Assembly: GCF_023703085.1 (NCBI RefSeq)
Contig: NZ_JAMQJY010000008.1
Location: 4,388 to 68,387 of the forward strand
Reading direction: 5' to 3'
DNA from: Alkalicoccobacillus plakortidis
GTDB lineage: Bacteria > Bacillota > Bacilli > Bacillales > Bacillaceae_D
Length of the DNA stretch: 64,000 bases
The position numbers and the translations under genes were made by a program. The notes under the pieces were generated by a model, which did no database searches, was not told the origin of the DNA, and saw only the letters and a list, made by a program, of their open reading frames with translations. Shown here piece by piece: positions 1 to 10,865 of the stretch (its first letter is position 1; every line of letters starts with the position of its first letter).

Positions 1-38
1 GGCTACGATTGGAATAATTTAAAAGAAGGAGGAAATTG

Positions 39-1010
39 ATGAGTTTACATACAGATGGTGTTCCCGATCAGAAAGCTGTCATGAAGACTAATATGAAAAA
101 AAGTAAGCCTAAAAAGAATCGAAAGATCTTACAAAATTGGCAACTATACATTTTTATATTGCCGGCTTTTTTATATTTTTTCATCTTCCATTATATGCCT
201 CTCTATGGATTGCAAATTGCATTTAAAGATTTTACTCCAGTAGCGGGTATTACTGGAAGCGAGTGGGTTGGTTTTAAACATTTTATACGTTTTTTTGAAT
301 CGTATTATTTTTGGGACCTCATTCGTAATACGTTAGGCATTAGTGTATATGAACTTATTGTTGGCTTCCCATTACCTATTATTTTGGCGTTATTATTAAA
401 TGAAGTAAAAGATAACTTTTTTAAGCGTTCTGTTCAAACGGTTACATATGCTCCTCACTTTATATCTGTTGTTGTTATTGCAGGTATGGTCATTGCATTT
501 CTTTCTCCTGTTACGGGAGTAATTAATCATGGTATTCAATTTCTAGGTTTTGAACCGATTGCGTTTATGACTGATCCTGCTTGGTTTAAGACGGTCTATG
601 TCTTTTCAGGAGTCTGGCAAAGTACAGGGTGGGGCACGATCATTTATTTAGCTGCACTTTCAGGGGTTGATCCTCAGCATCATGAGGCCGCCATTGTGGA
701 AGGGGCTAATCGATTGCAACGTATCTGGCACATCAATATTCCATTTATCTTTCCGACCATGGTTATCCTGCTCATTATGAATGTAGGGAATATCATGGCT
801 TTAGGGTTTGAAAAGATCTTGTTATTCCAAAATCCTCTGAATCTCGAATCTTCTAATGTAATCGCTACTTTTGTCTACAAAGCAGGATTATTAGATGCGC
901 AATATAGTTTTGCTGCTGCGGTCGGTTTGTTTAATGCGGTTCTTAATGCAATACTACTAATCGTTGTAAACCAAATCGCAAGAAAAACGAGTGAGACAAG
1001 TCTTTGGTAG
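39..1010 (+). CDS. ABC sugar importer permease, LplB type (first permease)
   Basis: Integral membrane permease of a carbohydrate ABC importer (LplB/YtcP branch). About six hydrophobic segments follow a basic cytoplasmic N-terminus; the ATPase-contact EAA loop is visible near residue 215 (HHEAAIVEGANRLQRIW). Length of about 323 residues is normal for the family. I chose ATG at 39 because AAGGAGG at 26-32 lies 6 bases upstream; the TTG at 36 is too close. It heads the glycan locus and is followed by a second permease and a binding lipoprotein. No ATP-binding subunit is seen, so a shared MsmX-type ATPase elsewhere is inferred. In Streptococcus pneumoniae, a permease pair of this class (NgtP1/P2) imports N-glycan pieces. 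Confidence 0.9.
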   Translation: MSLHTDGVPDQKAVMKTNMKKSKPKKNRKILQNWQLYIFILPAFLYFFIFHYMPLYGLQIAFKDFTPVAGITGSEWVGFKHFIRFFESYYFWDLIRNTLGISVYELIVGFPLPIILALLLNEVKDNFFKRSVQTVTYAPHFISVVVIAGMVIAFLSPVTGVINHGIQFLGFEPIAFMTDPAWFKTVYVFSGVWQSTGWGTIIYLAALSGVDPQHHEAAIVEGANRLQRIWHINIPFIFPTMVILLIMNVGNIMALGFEKILLFQNPLNLESSNVIATFVYKAGLLDAQYSFAAAVGLFNAVLNAILLIVVNQIARKTSETSLW

Positions 1011-1022
1011 GGGGGATCAAAC

Positions 1023-1929
1023 TTGAGCACAGCAATTAAAGAAACAAAAACAGATAAGTTGTTTAAAGGGTTTGTATATCTATGTTTAACTTTTGCTTTA
1101 TTGGCTGTTATTTATCCTCTTATTTACATTATTAGCGCCTCAATCAGTAGCCCAAGGCATCCGTTAATACTGGCCAAATGTGGCTCTATCCAGTAGACAT
1201 AACTTTTGCAGGCTACAATATGATCTTTCAAAATAGTGAAATTTGGCGAGGGTATTTAAATACTATTTTTTATACAGCTCTTGGTACATTTATTAACTTA
1301 CTTGTGACTATTCAGCAGCGTATGCACTCTCTCGAAAGGATTTCTTTGGTAGAGGTTTTTTTACGGCAATGTTTGTCTTAACAATGTTTTTCAGTGGAGG
1401 TCTCATCCCTACTTACTTAGTCGTACGGGATCTAGGCTTAATTGATACGATATGGGCAATGGTTCTGCCGAATGCGGCTGCTGTATGGAACATTATTATT
1501 GCGAGAGTATTTTTCCAATCAACTATTCCAAGAGGTTTAGAAGAAGCAGCGACTATTGATGGAGCTTCTAACTTTAAGATGTTCATGAAGATCATATTAC
1601 CATTATCAGCTCCAATTATTGCCGTAATGGCTTTATTCTATGGGGTTGGTCACTGGAATGGTTATTTTAATGCCTTGATCTATTTGTCAGATCGAAATTT
1701 GTATCCGCTTCAAATGGTGTTGAGAGAAATTCTTGTCTTAAATGAAATGTCCTCTAACAACACTGGAATGACTGGAGAAATGGCAGAAGCCTTACACAGT
1801 AAACAACAGCTTTCAGCAATTGTTAAATATGGAGTTATGATTGTATCCACATTACCTATTATTATCGTCTATCCGTTTTTACAACGTTTTTTTGTTAAAG
1901 GTGTGATGATAGGCTCATTAAAAGGGTAG
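1023..1929 (+). CDS. ABC sugar importer permease, LplC/YtcP type (frame broken twice)
   Basis: Second permease of the same importer. The frame opens at TTG 1023 just after a GGGGGATC sequence, and the protein reads in three pieces: up to about 1157, 1158-1312, and 1313 to the stop at 1929. Both junctions are repaired by one added base: near 1157 (an A in a CCCAAGG context) and near 1311 (a T in ATTCAG). Repair restores ...SSPKASVNTGQMWLYPVD and ...LVTISAAYALSRKDFFG, which is normal family sequence. The EAA loop (LEEAATIDGASNFKMF) and a C-terminal GVMIGSLKG-like tail are intact. Two single-base losses in an otherwise clean gene look like sequence errors, not decay. Confidence 0.85.
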
Positions 1930-2023
1930 ACCATTATTTATTTCAAATGGAGGTGAGCTAAGCAATTCGCAGAGGTGATTGTTAAGGCTTAGTGGTAGAC
2001 CAAAAATAGAGAGGGGATAAGGC

Positions 2024-3626
2024 ATGAAAAAATCATTAAAACTTTGTTTAACAGCGGTTGGTTGTCTAGGATTAATAGCGGCATGTAGTTCAGATGAGGC
2101 AGGTACTGATGGCAATTCTTCGACGTCAAATCCTGATGTTGAAGTGAATAAAGAGGGGTTTCCAATTGTTGATGAGAAAATAACAATATCGTTAATGGCC
2201 CCTGGAACTGGACTGGCTGAGTGGAAGGATATGCCTACCCTACAGGAATATAGCGAAATGACTAATATCGAATTTGATTATACAACTCCTCCTATGAGTG
2301 ATTTTTCAACAAGATTAAATTTATCATTTGCTAGTGGTGATGTAGCCGACATTATTTATGGAGCGGGAACGGGGAACTTAACTCCAGGTATGGAAGTAGA
2401 CTATGGCAAACAAGGTATCTTAATCCCGTTAGAGGAATTGATTGCGGAATATGCGCCAAATATCCAAAGTCTTCTAGATGAAAATCCGGATATCGCCAGA
2501 TCGATAACCACAGTTGATGGACATATTTATTCATTGCCTGTCATTAACCAACATCCTCATTCAGGTTGGTCAGTACCGATGTGGTATAACGGGGCATGGT
2601 TGGATGCTCTTGGAGTCGAGGAAGTTCCAAAAACAACAGATGAGCTTTATGAGCTATTAGTAAGATTTAAAAATGACGATCCTAATGGAAATGGACAAAA
2701 TGATGAGATTCCATTACTAGATGTACAAATGAATAGTACTCGTTTGGCATTTTTAGGTGCATTCGGTATGAAGGCATGGGGTGTTGAGGAAGTTGATGGA
2801 GAGATTCGTTACGCTCCACAAACAGAGAATTATAAAGAATATTTATCCTACATGAATAAGCTTTATGATGAAGGTTTATTAGATCCAGAGACGTTTTCTC
2901 AATCTGATGAACAGAAAAAAGCAAAAGGCCAAGAGAATAGACTTGGATTATTCCCGGATTGGTTCTCATTTTTTACAACAGGTGAAACAGAGGAAGAGGC
3001 AACAAATAATCCTATGTTCCATCCATTATCTAGCCCTATAACTGATGAGCCACTAATTCCTATAAATCCAGGAATTACTAGAGGAACATTTGCCATTACA
3101 AGTAATAATGAGTATCCAGAAGCTTCTATTCGCTTGGGTTGATTATTTCTACTCACAGGAAGGCTCTGAATTCTTAAACCAGGGACCAGAGGGTTACTTA
3201 TATGAAATCGACGAGAATGGCGATAGAGTTGACCTTGAACTACCCGCTCAGTTTGAAAGTTCAGAGGATTACCGAGGAACGTTAACTCCTGCATACGGTA
3301 TCCCAACACCAACTATAGTTACTCGTGTTGAAGGAGTCGAGATATCAGAATTTGACAAATTTCTAGACGATGAAACAGCTGAAAAGGTAGATGCTTTTGG
3401 AGAAGTACCAATTCCTTTGCTTTATTTAACAAGTGAAGAACAGGAAATTGTAAATACAATTGAAGTCGATCTTCAGTCGTATGTTGAGCAATTAGAGGCT
3501 AGGTTTATAACAGGTGTTGAGCCTATGTCAAACTGGGACAAATATGTTGAAACGATTGAAAGCATGAATATTGAACAATACATTGACATTTATCAAGAGG
3601 CTTACGATCGTTGGGCTAGTAGTTAA
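2024..3626 (+). CDS. Extracellular sugar-binding lipoprotein, LipO/NgtS-like (frame broken once)
   Basis: Substrate-binding component of the importer. A lipoprotein signal is visible: basic start, hydrophobic stretch, lipobox LIAAC with Cys at residue 21, then an acidic/Ser-rich linker. The body is a family 1 extracellular solute-binding fold of about 530 residues, the long LipO class. The frame breaks at 3132-3137 (GCTTGG). Dropping one T reads EASI-RWVDYFYSQEGSEF, the expected family sequence, and joins the part ending at 3142 to the part ending at 3626. A terminator-like hairpin follows at 3641, so transport genes may be made in excess over the glycosidases downstream. Confidence 0.87.
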
Positions 3627-3640
3627 TTTGATGTAAGAAG

Positions 3641-3683
3641 AGCTCGTATCATACTTGATGCTAAGTAGAATACGGGCTTTTTC
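3641..3683 (+). terminator. Terminator or attenuator after the binding-protein gene
   Basis: Arms AGCTCGTAT (3641-3649) and ATACGGGCT (3670-3678) pair with one G-T wobble around a 20-base loop and are followed by TTTTTC. It separates the importer genes from the glycosidase genes and may give partial read-through. Confidence 0.6.
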
Positions 3684-3738
3684 ATTTATCTATTCTTGAT
3701 TGAATAGCCACATTCATACTTAGTTAAAGGAGAATAAC

Positions 3739-5112
3739 ATGACAAAAGAGCAAGAATTATTAGATGTTGCCAATGGAGTTCATAACTATAGTAACGAAAA
3801 GAAATGGATTGAACCAAAAGAGAAAATTCTTCTAGAGCAACTTGAATGGTTCAAGGATCAAAAGCTAGGATTAATGATGCATTGGGGACCCTATTCTCAG
3901 CTAGGTTTGGTTGAATCATGGGCATTAAGTGATGATGATGCAGAATGGTCAAGGGAGGATATTGATTGGGAATCAGATATGAAGACGTTTAAGCAGCAGT
4001 ATGTAGATCTTAATAAAACCTTTAATCCACTGCGTTTTCAACCTGAAGAATGGGCAGATTTAGCAAGTGAGAATGGGTTTAAGTATTTGGTTTTTACTAC
4101 AAAACATCATGATGGTTTTGCCATGTGGGATACAAAAACAACTGAATACAAAATAACAGGCAAGGATTGTCCGTTCCACACAAATAAGAATGCAGATATA
4201 TGTAGGCAGCTATTTGATGCGTTTCGAGCAAAAGGTCTTCCTATCTCGGCTTACTTTTCTAAGGCAGATTGGCATGTTCCATCGTACTGGGCTCAAAATC
4301 AAGAACGAGTAGAGAACATGTGGCGTGGACCTAGCTACAATCCTTTGGAGAAACCAGAGCTATGGGATGAATTTGTACAGTTCTCACATAATCAAATGCT
4401 TGAACTGTTAACCGAGTACGGAAGAATTGAAATGCTCTGGTTAGACGCAGGTTGGGTTGCAGCGAAAAACAATCAAGATATTCGATTGGGTGAAGTTGTA
4501 GAACAAGCAAGAAAGACACAGCCCTGGTTACTTACAGCGGATCGAACGGTTGGTGGGCCATATGAAAATATTATAACGCCTGAACAAATGGTACCTAAGG
4601 AGCCAATTGATGTACCTTGGGAGAGTTGCATTACGATGGGCAGTGCCTTCTCATTCCGTTATGAAGATCAATACAAAACGGGGCAAGAGCTCGTTCATTT
4701 ATTAATTGAGATCGTGGCTAAAGGTGGAAATCTAGCATTAAATGTCGCGCCTCAGCCTGATGGTAGGTTGCCAAGAGGAGCCATTGCAAGCATGAAAGAA
4801 CTTGGCTCATGGTTATCATTATTTGGTGAGGCCATTTATGGTACAAGAACGATTGCCCCCTATTTCAAGAGTAACGTTGCATTCACCAGAAAAGGGGAGA
4901 CAGTGTACGGCTTTTATTTAATTGAAGATGATATGAATTCTGTTCCACACGAGATCACCATTCCTTATAGTGGAGCTGTAGATCAAATAGATTGGTTGGA
5001 TGTGCAAGAGAATCTATCATTCAAAAAGTCTAGTGAAGGGCTTTCCGTTCAGCTTCCTCGTTTAGAGAGAAACAAAAAAGTATCTTATGCATATGTATTT
5101 AAACTTACTTGA
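3739..5112 (+). CDS. Alpha-L-fucosidase, GH29
   Basis: Retaining exo-alpha-L-fucosidase (GH29) that would remove fucose from imported oligosaccharides; no signal peptide, so cytoplasmic. Family marks: KLGLMMHWGPYSQLG near residue 47, the FTTKHHDGFAMWD block near residue 115, and MLWLDAGW near residue 235, where the Asp is the likely nucleophile. The C-terminal part from about residue 355 looks like a small beta-domain. AAAGGAG at 3726-3732 precedes ATG 3739. The second GH29 at 19630 is clearly different in sequence, suggesting a different fucose linkage. Confidence 0.9.
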   Translation: MTKEQELLDVANGVHNYSNEKKWIEPKEKILLEQLEWFKDQKLGLMMHWGPYSQLGLVESWALSDDDAEWSREDIDWESDMKTFKQQYVDLNKTFNPLRFQPEEWADLASENGFKYLVFTTKHHDGFAMWDTKTTEYKITGKDCPFHTNKNADICRQLFDAFRAKGLPISAYFSKADWHVPSYWAQNQERVENMWRGPSYNPLEKPELWDEFVQFSHNQMLELLTEYGRIEMLWLDAGWVAAKNNQDIRLGEVVEQARKTQPWLLTADRTVGGPYENIITPEQMVPKEPIDVPWESCITMGSAFSFRYEDQYKTGQELVHLLIEIVAKGGNLALNVAPQPDGRLPRGAIASMKELGSWLSLFGEAIYGTRTIAPYFKSNVAFTRKGETVYGFYLIEDDMNSVPHEITIPYSGAVDQIDWLDVQENLSFKKSSEGLSVQLPRLERNKKVSYAYVFKLT

Positions 5113-5132
5113 AGTAAAAGGAGTTGTTTAAC

Positions 5133-8100
5133 TTGCAGTTCATAAAAAGGTGTATCAATTATGTAGGATCATTGATTCAGAAGGATTCTTTTGATGTAGG
5201 TGGTTGGAGGGCAATCAGAGCCAATTATAAGAGTCCAGACGAATACGATTATAAAGATACTGAGATGTACGCAATTGACGTGGGGGATCTACTCATTACA
5301 TCTGGCGAAACCATTTTCTTAGAGACTGAAGTTATACTTCCTAATGAGTTCAAAGATCACTCTGTTGGACTTGAGATTAAGGTGGGTCAGCATGGAATTC
5401 CAACAAATCACGAAGGCTTAGTCTACCTAGATGGAGTACCGTATCATGGGATCGACCGCAATCGAAGCTTTGTTCTTTTTCCTAAGAATAATAACCAAGG
5501 TAAAAATAAATATCATGTAAAAATTGAACTCTTTAACCCAACTGCGCAAGTTGTAGATCAATTAAATTATCAAAATGAACCAGCAGAGTTTGCTCCAGCA
5601 CCACTTTATTTGCTAGAGAGTAAATGTATCAGTCCAAATCAAGCGTTAGAAAGTCTTTTTTACACTATGAAAGTTTATTTGGAATCAGCCCTATTGTTGC
5701 GAGAAGATGACCTAAACAGATTGAAGATCGTTAAAGAGTTAACACAGGTAAAGGACTGGGTTACCAATACTTCGGAAGAGGTACTGTTACACGATTCAAA
5801 TAAGGTGCGCGAGAAGGAAACCGAATTAATTCAGAATCTACAAGACCTCGATAAGAATCAAAGAGGAACCTTACATATGGTTGGTCAGTCCCATATTGAC
5901 TTAGCATGGTTATGGCCAAAAAAAGAGGCAGTGAGAAAAACCAGTCGAACATTTTCTACAATGAGCACATTACTAGATCAATATGAAGGCTTTAGTTATG
6001 CACAAAGTCAACCTCAAGCCTACGATTTTATAAAAGTACATTACCCAGATCTTTATCAAAGAGTGAAAAAGCATATCCGTGACGGACGTTGGGAGATCGT
6101 TGGTGGGATGTGGGTTGAGCCTGATTTGAATATTCCTTCAGGAGAGTCATTAGTCAGGCAGCTACTTTATGGAATGAAATTCTTTAAAGATGAATTTGAG
6201 GTGAAACCACGTATTGAATGGTTACCAGATACATTCGGCTACTGTGCATCCCTTCCTCAATTATTAAAGAAATCAGGACTGGACTATTTCATGACCACCA
6301 AAATGAATTGGAATGATACCAATCAGTTCCCACACGATCTTTTTTATTGGCAAGGAATTGATGGGACAACTATCCTTTCCTACTTAAATCATGGAATAAA
6401 TGAGCATACACATCCTAAGGAGATAAATGAGCATTGGAGCAGTTATAAACAAAAGACAGTTCACGCCGAACAGATGCTTCTCTATGGGCACGGAGATGGT
6501 GGAGGCGGAGTGACAAAAGAGATGCTTGAGTATGTAGAGCGCTCAGCTAATTTACCTGGATTGCCAACGACTTCACATAGTACTGCCCATCAATTTTTTG
6601 ATGGGATTGATGAAGCAAATCCAGATCTTCCTATCTGGGTAGGGGATTTGTATCTTGAATTGCATAGAGGAACGTACACAACACATGCAAGAAACAAGCG
6701 ATGGAATCGAAAAGCAGAAGTCTTATATCGTGATGCAGAAATTTGGTCCAGTCTTGCCAATGCTTTTACAAAGATTAAGGTGTCAGCTGACTTAGAAGAA
6801 GGTTGGAAACAGTTACTGTTTAATCAGTTCCATGACATCATTCCTGGCACATCCATTCCAGAGGTCTATGTAAAATCAGAAGAAGATTATGAGCAAATCT
6901 TTTCTATGGGCGAAGACATAAAACAAAAATCGATCGATACTCTTGTCCAGGAAATCAATACAAAAGGAAACGGTAAACCAATTATCATTTTTAATAGTTT
7001 ATCGTGGGACAGGTCTGAGGTTATAACGGTAAGAGCAGGCATAGAGCTTCTAAATCTTGATGTGTATGATGAGCAGGATCAGTTGTTAAAAAGTGATGTG
7101 AACCTGATTGCAAATGATCAGGTAGAGCTTTCTTTCTATATTTCGGACATTCCACAAATGGGTTACTGTACAGTTTGGTTACGACCGAGAGCAGCAGAAG
7201 TTCAGGATCAGGAAGTACCGAGCTTTAGTGGGAAGTGGGAAACATCGTTTTATAAGGTTGAATGGAACGAACATGGAGAGCTTTCTAGGTTATTTGATAA
7301 GAAAGCTAATCGAGATGTGTTGAAGGAAAAAGAGTCAGCCAATCAGTTTCAAATGTTTCATGATCAGCCAACCTATTGGGATGCCTGGGACATCGACCCA
7401 CGGTTTGCTCAACAGGAAGTCGAAAAGCCCAAACTACTCTCAGTAGAAGTCATTTTAAATGGAAAGACTAAAGATCAACTTCGATTTAAATGGAAGATAT
7501 CAGGTTCAGAAATTGAGCAAGATCTTCTATTCTATCATCATTCTGCAAGAATTGACTTTAAAACAAAGGTTAGATGGTATGAAGATCATAAGCTTTTAAA
7601 GGTTGCCTTTCCGGTTGATATTCAAACTAATAAAGCTACTTTTGAAATTCCATTTGGAGCGATAGAAAGAGCGACTCATTCTAATACAAGCTGGAAAGGG
7701 CGCAATTTGAAGTGTGTGGACATCGTTTTGCAGATTTATCTGAGGGGAACTTTGGTGTAAGTCTCTTGAATGATTGTAAGTATGGTTATGACGTTAAAGG
7801 AAATACGCTCCGTCTATCTCTTCTAAGGGCACCTAAGTGGCCAGATCCTCATGCAGATCAAGGAGAGCATGAATTTACGTATTCGCTTTTACCACATGAA
7901 GACAATTGGATTGCAGCCAAAGTAACACGTCAGGGCTATGAGCTTAATCATCCAATCACATATGTACTTACAGATAATCATGAAGGGCAGTTGCCTACTA
8001 AGCAAAGCTTTATTCGTGTTGCTGCTAAACATACGATCTTAGATACGGTAAAACCTTCGGATGACGGAGAAGGTATTGTGTTGAGAGTTTATGAATCTAG

Positions 8101-8275
8101 TGGAAGTAGAGAATCTCTCGATATTTACATCAACGACTCTATAAACGAAGCGTATGAGACAAATTTATTGGAGGAAGAAACTTCAGCACTTACTATCGTT
8201 GACCAGACGTTATCCACCGCTGTAACTCCATTTGAAGTAAAAACAATCAAAGTAAATGAGGTAAAAGTTGACTAA
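5133..8275 (+). CDS. Alpha-mannosidase, GH38 (frame broken once)
   Basis: Zinc-dependent retaining alpha-mannosidase of GH38, about 1,045 residues when repaired, cytoplasmic. Metal-binding motif GQSHIDLAWLWP near residue 250, nucleophile block EWLPDTFGYCASLPQ near residue 365, and the late NQFHDIIPGTSIPEVY block are all present. I chose TTG 5133, 9 bases after AAAGGAG (5117-5123); the TTG at 5124 sits on the ribosome site. Near 7697 one G is missing in a run after AGCTGG; adding it gives TSWERAQFEVCGHRFADLSEG, normal for GH38, and joins to the tail ending at 8275. Known partners in bacterial N-glycan degradation are GH125 and GH29, both in this locus. Confidence 0.88.
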
Positions 8276-8296
8276 ATGAAGAGGTGAGCGTTTTTC

Positions 8297-10588
8297 ATGA
8301 AATTTAAGGACCCATTCATTCCAATTGATGAACGAGTAGAGGACTTACTATCGCAGATGACTTTAAAAGAAAAAGTTGGTCAACTTAATCAAAAGATGTA
8401 TGGCTTGCATGCTTATACAAAAACGATAAGTGGTATAGAACTAACAGATGCTTTTAAAGAAGAGGTGAATTTTGGTGATGGAATTGGCGCCATTTATGGA
8501 CTTTTTCGATCCGATCCTTGGTCTGCTGTAACGTATAAAAATGGAATTCCAACAGAGGAAAACGCTAAGGTTTCAAATGATGTGCAGCGTTATATCATTG
8601 AAAATACAAGACTAGGCATTCCTGTACTATTGTCCGAAGAATGTCCACATGGCCATCAAGCATTAGATGGAACAATGATTCCCACAAACTTGGGGGCAGG
8701 ATCAACCTGGAATCCTGAGCTGATGGAAGAGGCATATGGTCACATCGCTTCAGAGATTCGGTCGCGAGGAGCTCATTTAGGACTTATTTCGACACTGGAT
8801 ATATTGCGGGATCCTAGATGGGGTAGATCTGAGGAATGTTTTAGCGAAGATCCATTTTTAGCTGCAAAAATGACAACAGCAGCAGTTTATGGATTACAAG
8901 GAAGGGCACATCAACGGTCCACCCACAAAATAGCGGCCATTCTTAAACATTTTGCCGCACAAGGAGCAGGTGAAAGAGGACTTAATGCAGGACCAGTTGC
9001 TATAGGAGAGAGAGAATTGCGCGAAATTCATCTGCCTGGAATGAAGGCAGGCGTGGCTGCAGGAGCTTATGGGTGTATGGCTGCATATAACGAGATTGAT
9101 GGCATCCCATGTCATGCAAATGAAACGTTACTTACCGACATTCTAAGAGGAGAATGGGGGTTTGAAGGAATTGTAATGGCTGATGGAACAGCGAATGATC
9201 GTCTTAATCTTTTAACGGGAAGCTACGAAAAGGCGGGAGCACTAGCTCTAAAAGCAGGTGTAGATTTAAGTTTGTGGGATCTCTCCTTCACAAAATTAGC
9301 TGATGCTGTAAATAGTGGTGTCGTAGAAGAAGGTTATATTGACCGCGCTGTTCGGCGTGTTTTAAAGTTGAAATTTTCATTAGGCCTGTTTGAAAACCCA
9401 TACACTGATGAAGGGCAATTAAAAGAAGTCATTACTAATAACGCATTCAAAGCAGTAAATGTCCAGGTTGCGCGTGAATCAATTGTACTATTAAAAAATG
9501 AAGACATGATCCTACCATTAGATACAAAAACGAAAAAGATTGCTGTGATTGGACCTAACGCAAATCAAATTTATCATCAACTTGGAGACTACACGTCGAT
9601 TCAAGCAGAAAACAAAGGTACGACCATTTTAGATGGAATTGTAAAACGTAGTCAGGGCGAGGTTTCTTTTGCACAGGGTTGCAGTGTGAGGGGAGATTCT
9701 AAGGATGGGTTTGCCGAAGCGATTGCACTTACAAAAGAAGCTGAGGTGGCACTCGTTGTGATAGGGGGCAGCAGTGCTCGTAATTTTGATATCACCTTTG
9801 ATACAAATGGAGCTGCGATCATGCACGATAATCCAACAGATATGGATTGTGGAGAAGGCGTAGATGTTGCTGATCTGAGTCTTGGAGGAGTTCAAGCTCA
9901 GCTTATTAAAGAGTTAGTCAAGACAGGTACACCAATCGTTGCTATCTTAATTCAAGGCAGGCCACATGCCATAGCTGACGTCGTTGAAGAATGTAAGGCC
10001 GTTATTTGTGGGTGGTATCCCGGCGAAGAAGGTGGCACGGCTATGAGTGAGATTATATTTGGTGAGGTTAATCCGAGTGGGAAGCTTCCTGTATCTATCC
10101 CTCGCTCAAGTGCGCAGCTTCCTATCTTCTATAACTACAAGGACCAAGGTAGAGAACCGAACTATTTAGATATGGATGCAGCACCTCTATTTCCATTTGG
10201 ATATGGCTTGAGTTATTCCGAGTTTGACTTAACTAATTTACGTATATCACAAAAAGAGATACTCAGCTCAGAACTAGATAATGATAACAAAATTGAAGTT
10301 CAAATAGACGTGATGAATGTGGGTTCGGTTACAGGCGCTGAAGTGGTACAGTTGTATATAAAAGATTTAGAGGCTAGCACTACCCGCAGAGTGAAGGAGT
10401 TAAAAGCCTTCAAGAAAGTATTGCTCAAACCGCAAGAAAAACAAACCTTATCACTCGTATTAGGGAAAGAAGACTTATCAATTTGGAACAATAAAATGAA
10501 CTTTGTACTTGAGCCCGGTGATGTAAAGATAATGGTTGGGACGAGTTCAGTAGACACTCTCGAATCGTATATAACCATTACAAACTAA
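8297..10588 (+). CDS. GH3 beta-glycosidase (beta-glucosidase/xylosidase-like)
   Basis: GH3 exo-beta-glycosidase, 763 residues: N-terminal TIM-like barrel, alpha/beta sandwich, and a C-terminal fibronectin type III-like domain (about residue 670 onward, NVGSVTGAEVVQLY). The KHFAAQG and GERELREIHLPGMKAGV blocks are standard. The nucleophile block reads GFEGIVMADGTA, with Ala-Asp in place of the usual Ser-Asp, leaving the Asp in place. No signal peptide, so it acts on imported glycan. Activity on GlcNAc, mannose or xylose cannot be told from sequence; the Fn3 domain argues against a NagZ-type hexosaminidase. AGAGGTGAGCG lies just upstream. Confidence 0.85.
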   Translation: MKFKDPFIPIDERVEDLLSQMTLKEKVGQLNQKMYGLHAYTKTISGIELTDAFKEEVNFGDGIGAIYGLFRSDPWSAVTYKNGIPTEENAKVSNDVQRYIIENTRLGIPVLLSEECPHGHQALDGTMIPTNLGAGSTWNPELMEEAYGHIASEIRSRGAHLGLISTLDILRDPRWGRSEECFSEDPFLAAKMTTAAVYGLQGRAHQRSTHKIAAILKHFAAQGAGERGLNAGPVAIGERELREIHLPGMKAGVAAGAYGCMAAYNEIDGIPCHANETLLTDILRGEWGFEGIVMADGTANDRLNLLTGSYEKAGALALKAGVDLSLWDLSFTKLADAVNSGVVEEGYIDRAVRRVLKLKFSLGLFENPYTDEGQLKEVITNNAFKAVNVQVARESIVLLKNEDMILPLDTKTKKIAVIGPNANQIYHQLGDYTSIQAENKGTTILDGIVKRSQGEVSFAQGCSVRGDSKDGFAEAIALTKEAEVALVVIGGSSARNFDITFDTNGAAIMHDNPTDMDCGEGVDVADLSLGGVQAQLIKELVKTGTPIVAILIQGRPHAIADVVEECKAVICGWYPGEEGGTAMSEIIFGEVNPSGKLPVSIPRSSAQLPIFYNYKDQGREPNYLDMDAAPLFPFGYGLSYSEFDLTNLRISQKEILSSELDNDNKIEVQIDVMNVGSVTGAEVVQLYIKDLEASTTRRVKELKAFKKVLLKPQEKQTLSLVLGKEDLSIWNNKMNFVLEPGDVKIMVGTSSVDTLESYITITN

Positions 10589-10620
10589 TACTACGGAAAA
10601 AGGCAACCAAGAAAAAATAG

Positions 10621-10672
10621 AGGGATTTACATTCTTTAATGACGCAAAATCTAAATAAGAGTGTAAATCCCT
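10621..10672 (+). terminator. Terminator-like inverted repeat after GH3
   Basis: AGGGATTTACATTCTT pairs with AAGAGTGTAAATCCCT (one mismatch in 16) across a 20-base loop; only a weak T-rich tail follows. The remainder of the 277-base gap up to the regulator gene holds no further gene that I can see. Confidence 0.5.
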
Positions 10673-10865
10673 ATTGCTTGTTTATGCATTTATTCGCTAT
10701 CATATAAACTATACAATTCCTTAATATATTAGAAAAGTAGTAGGTTTCATTTAAAGTCATTCTCACAACTAGTCACGCCCTATTTTTTCAGGAACAACAA
10801 AATGAAAAGGCTTACTTTTCCGGGTGTTTTCATCGTGTTTATAGAAGAAGTTGAGGGGGAGTTAA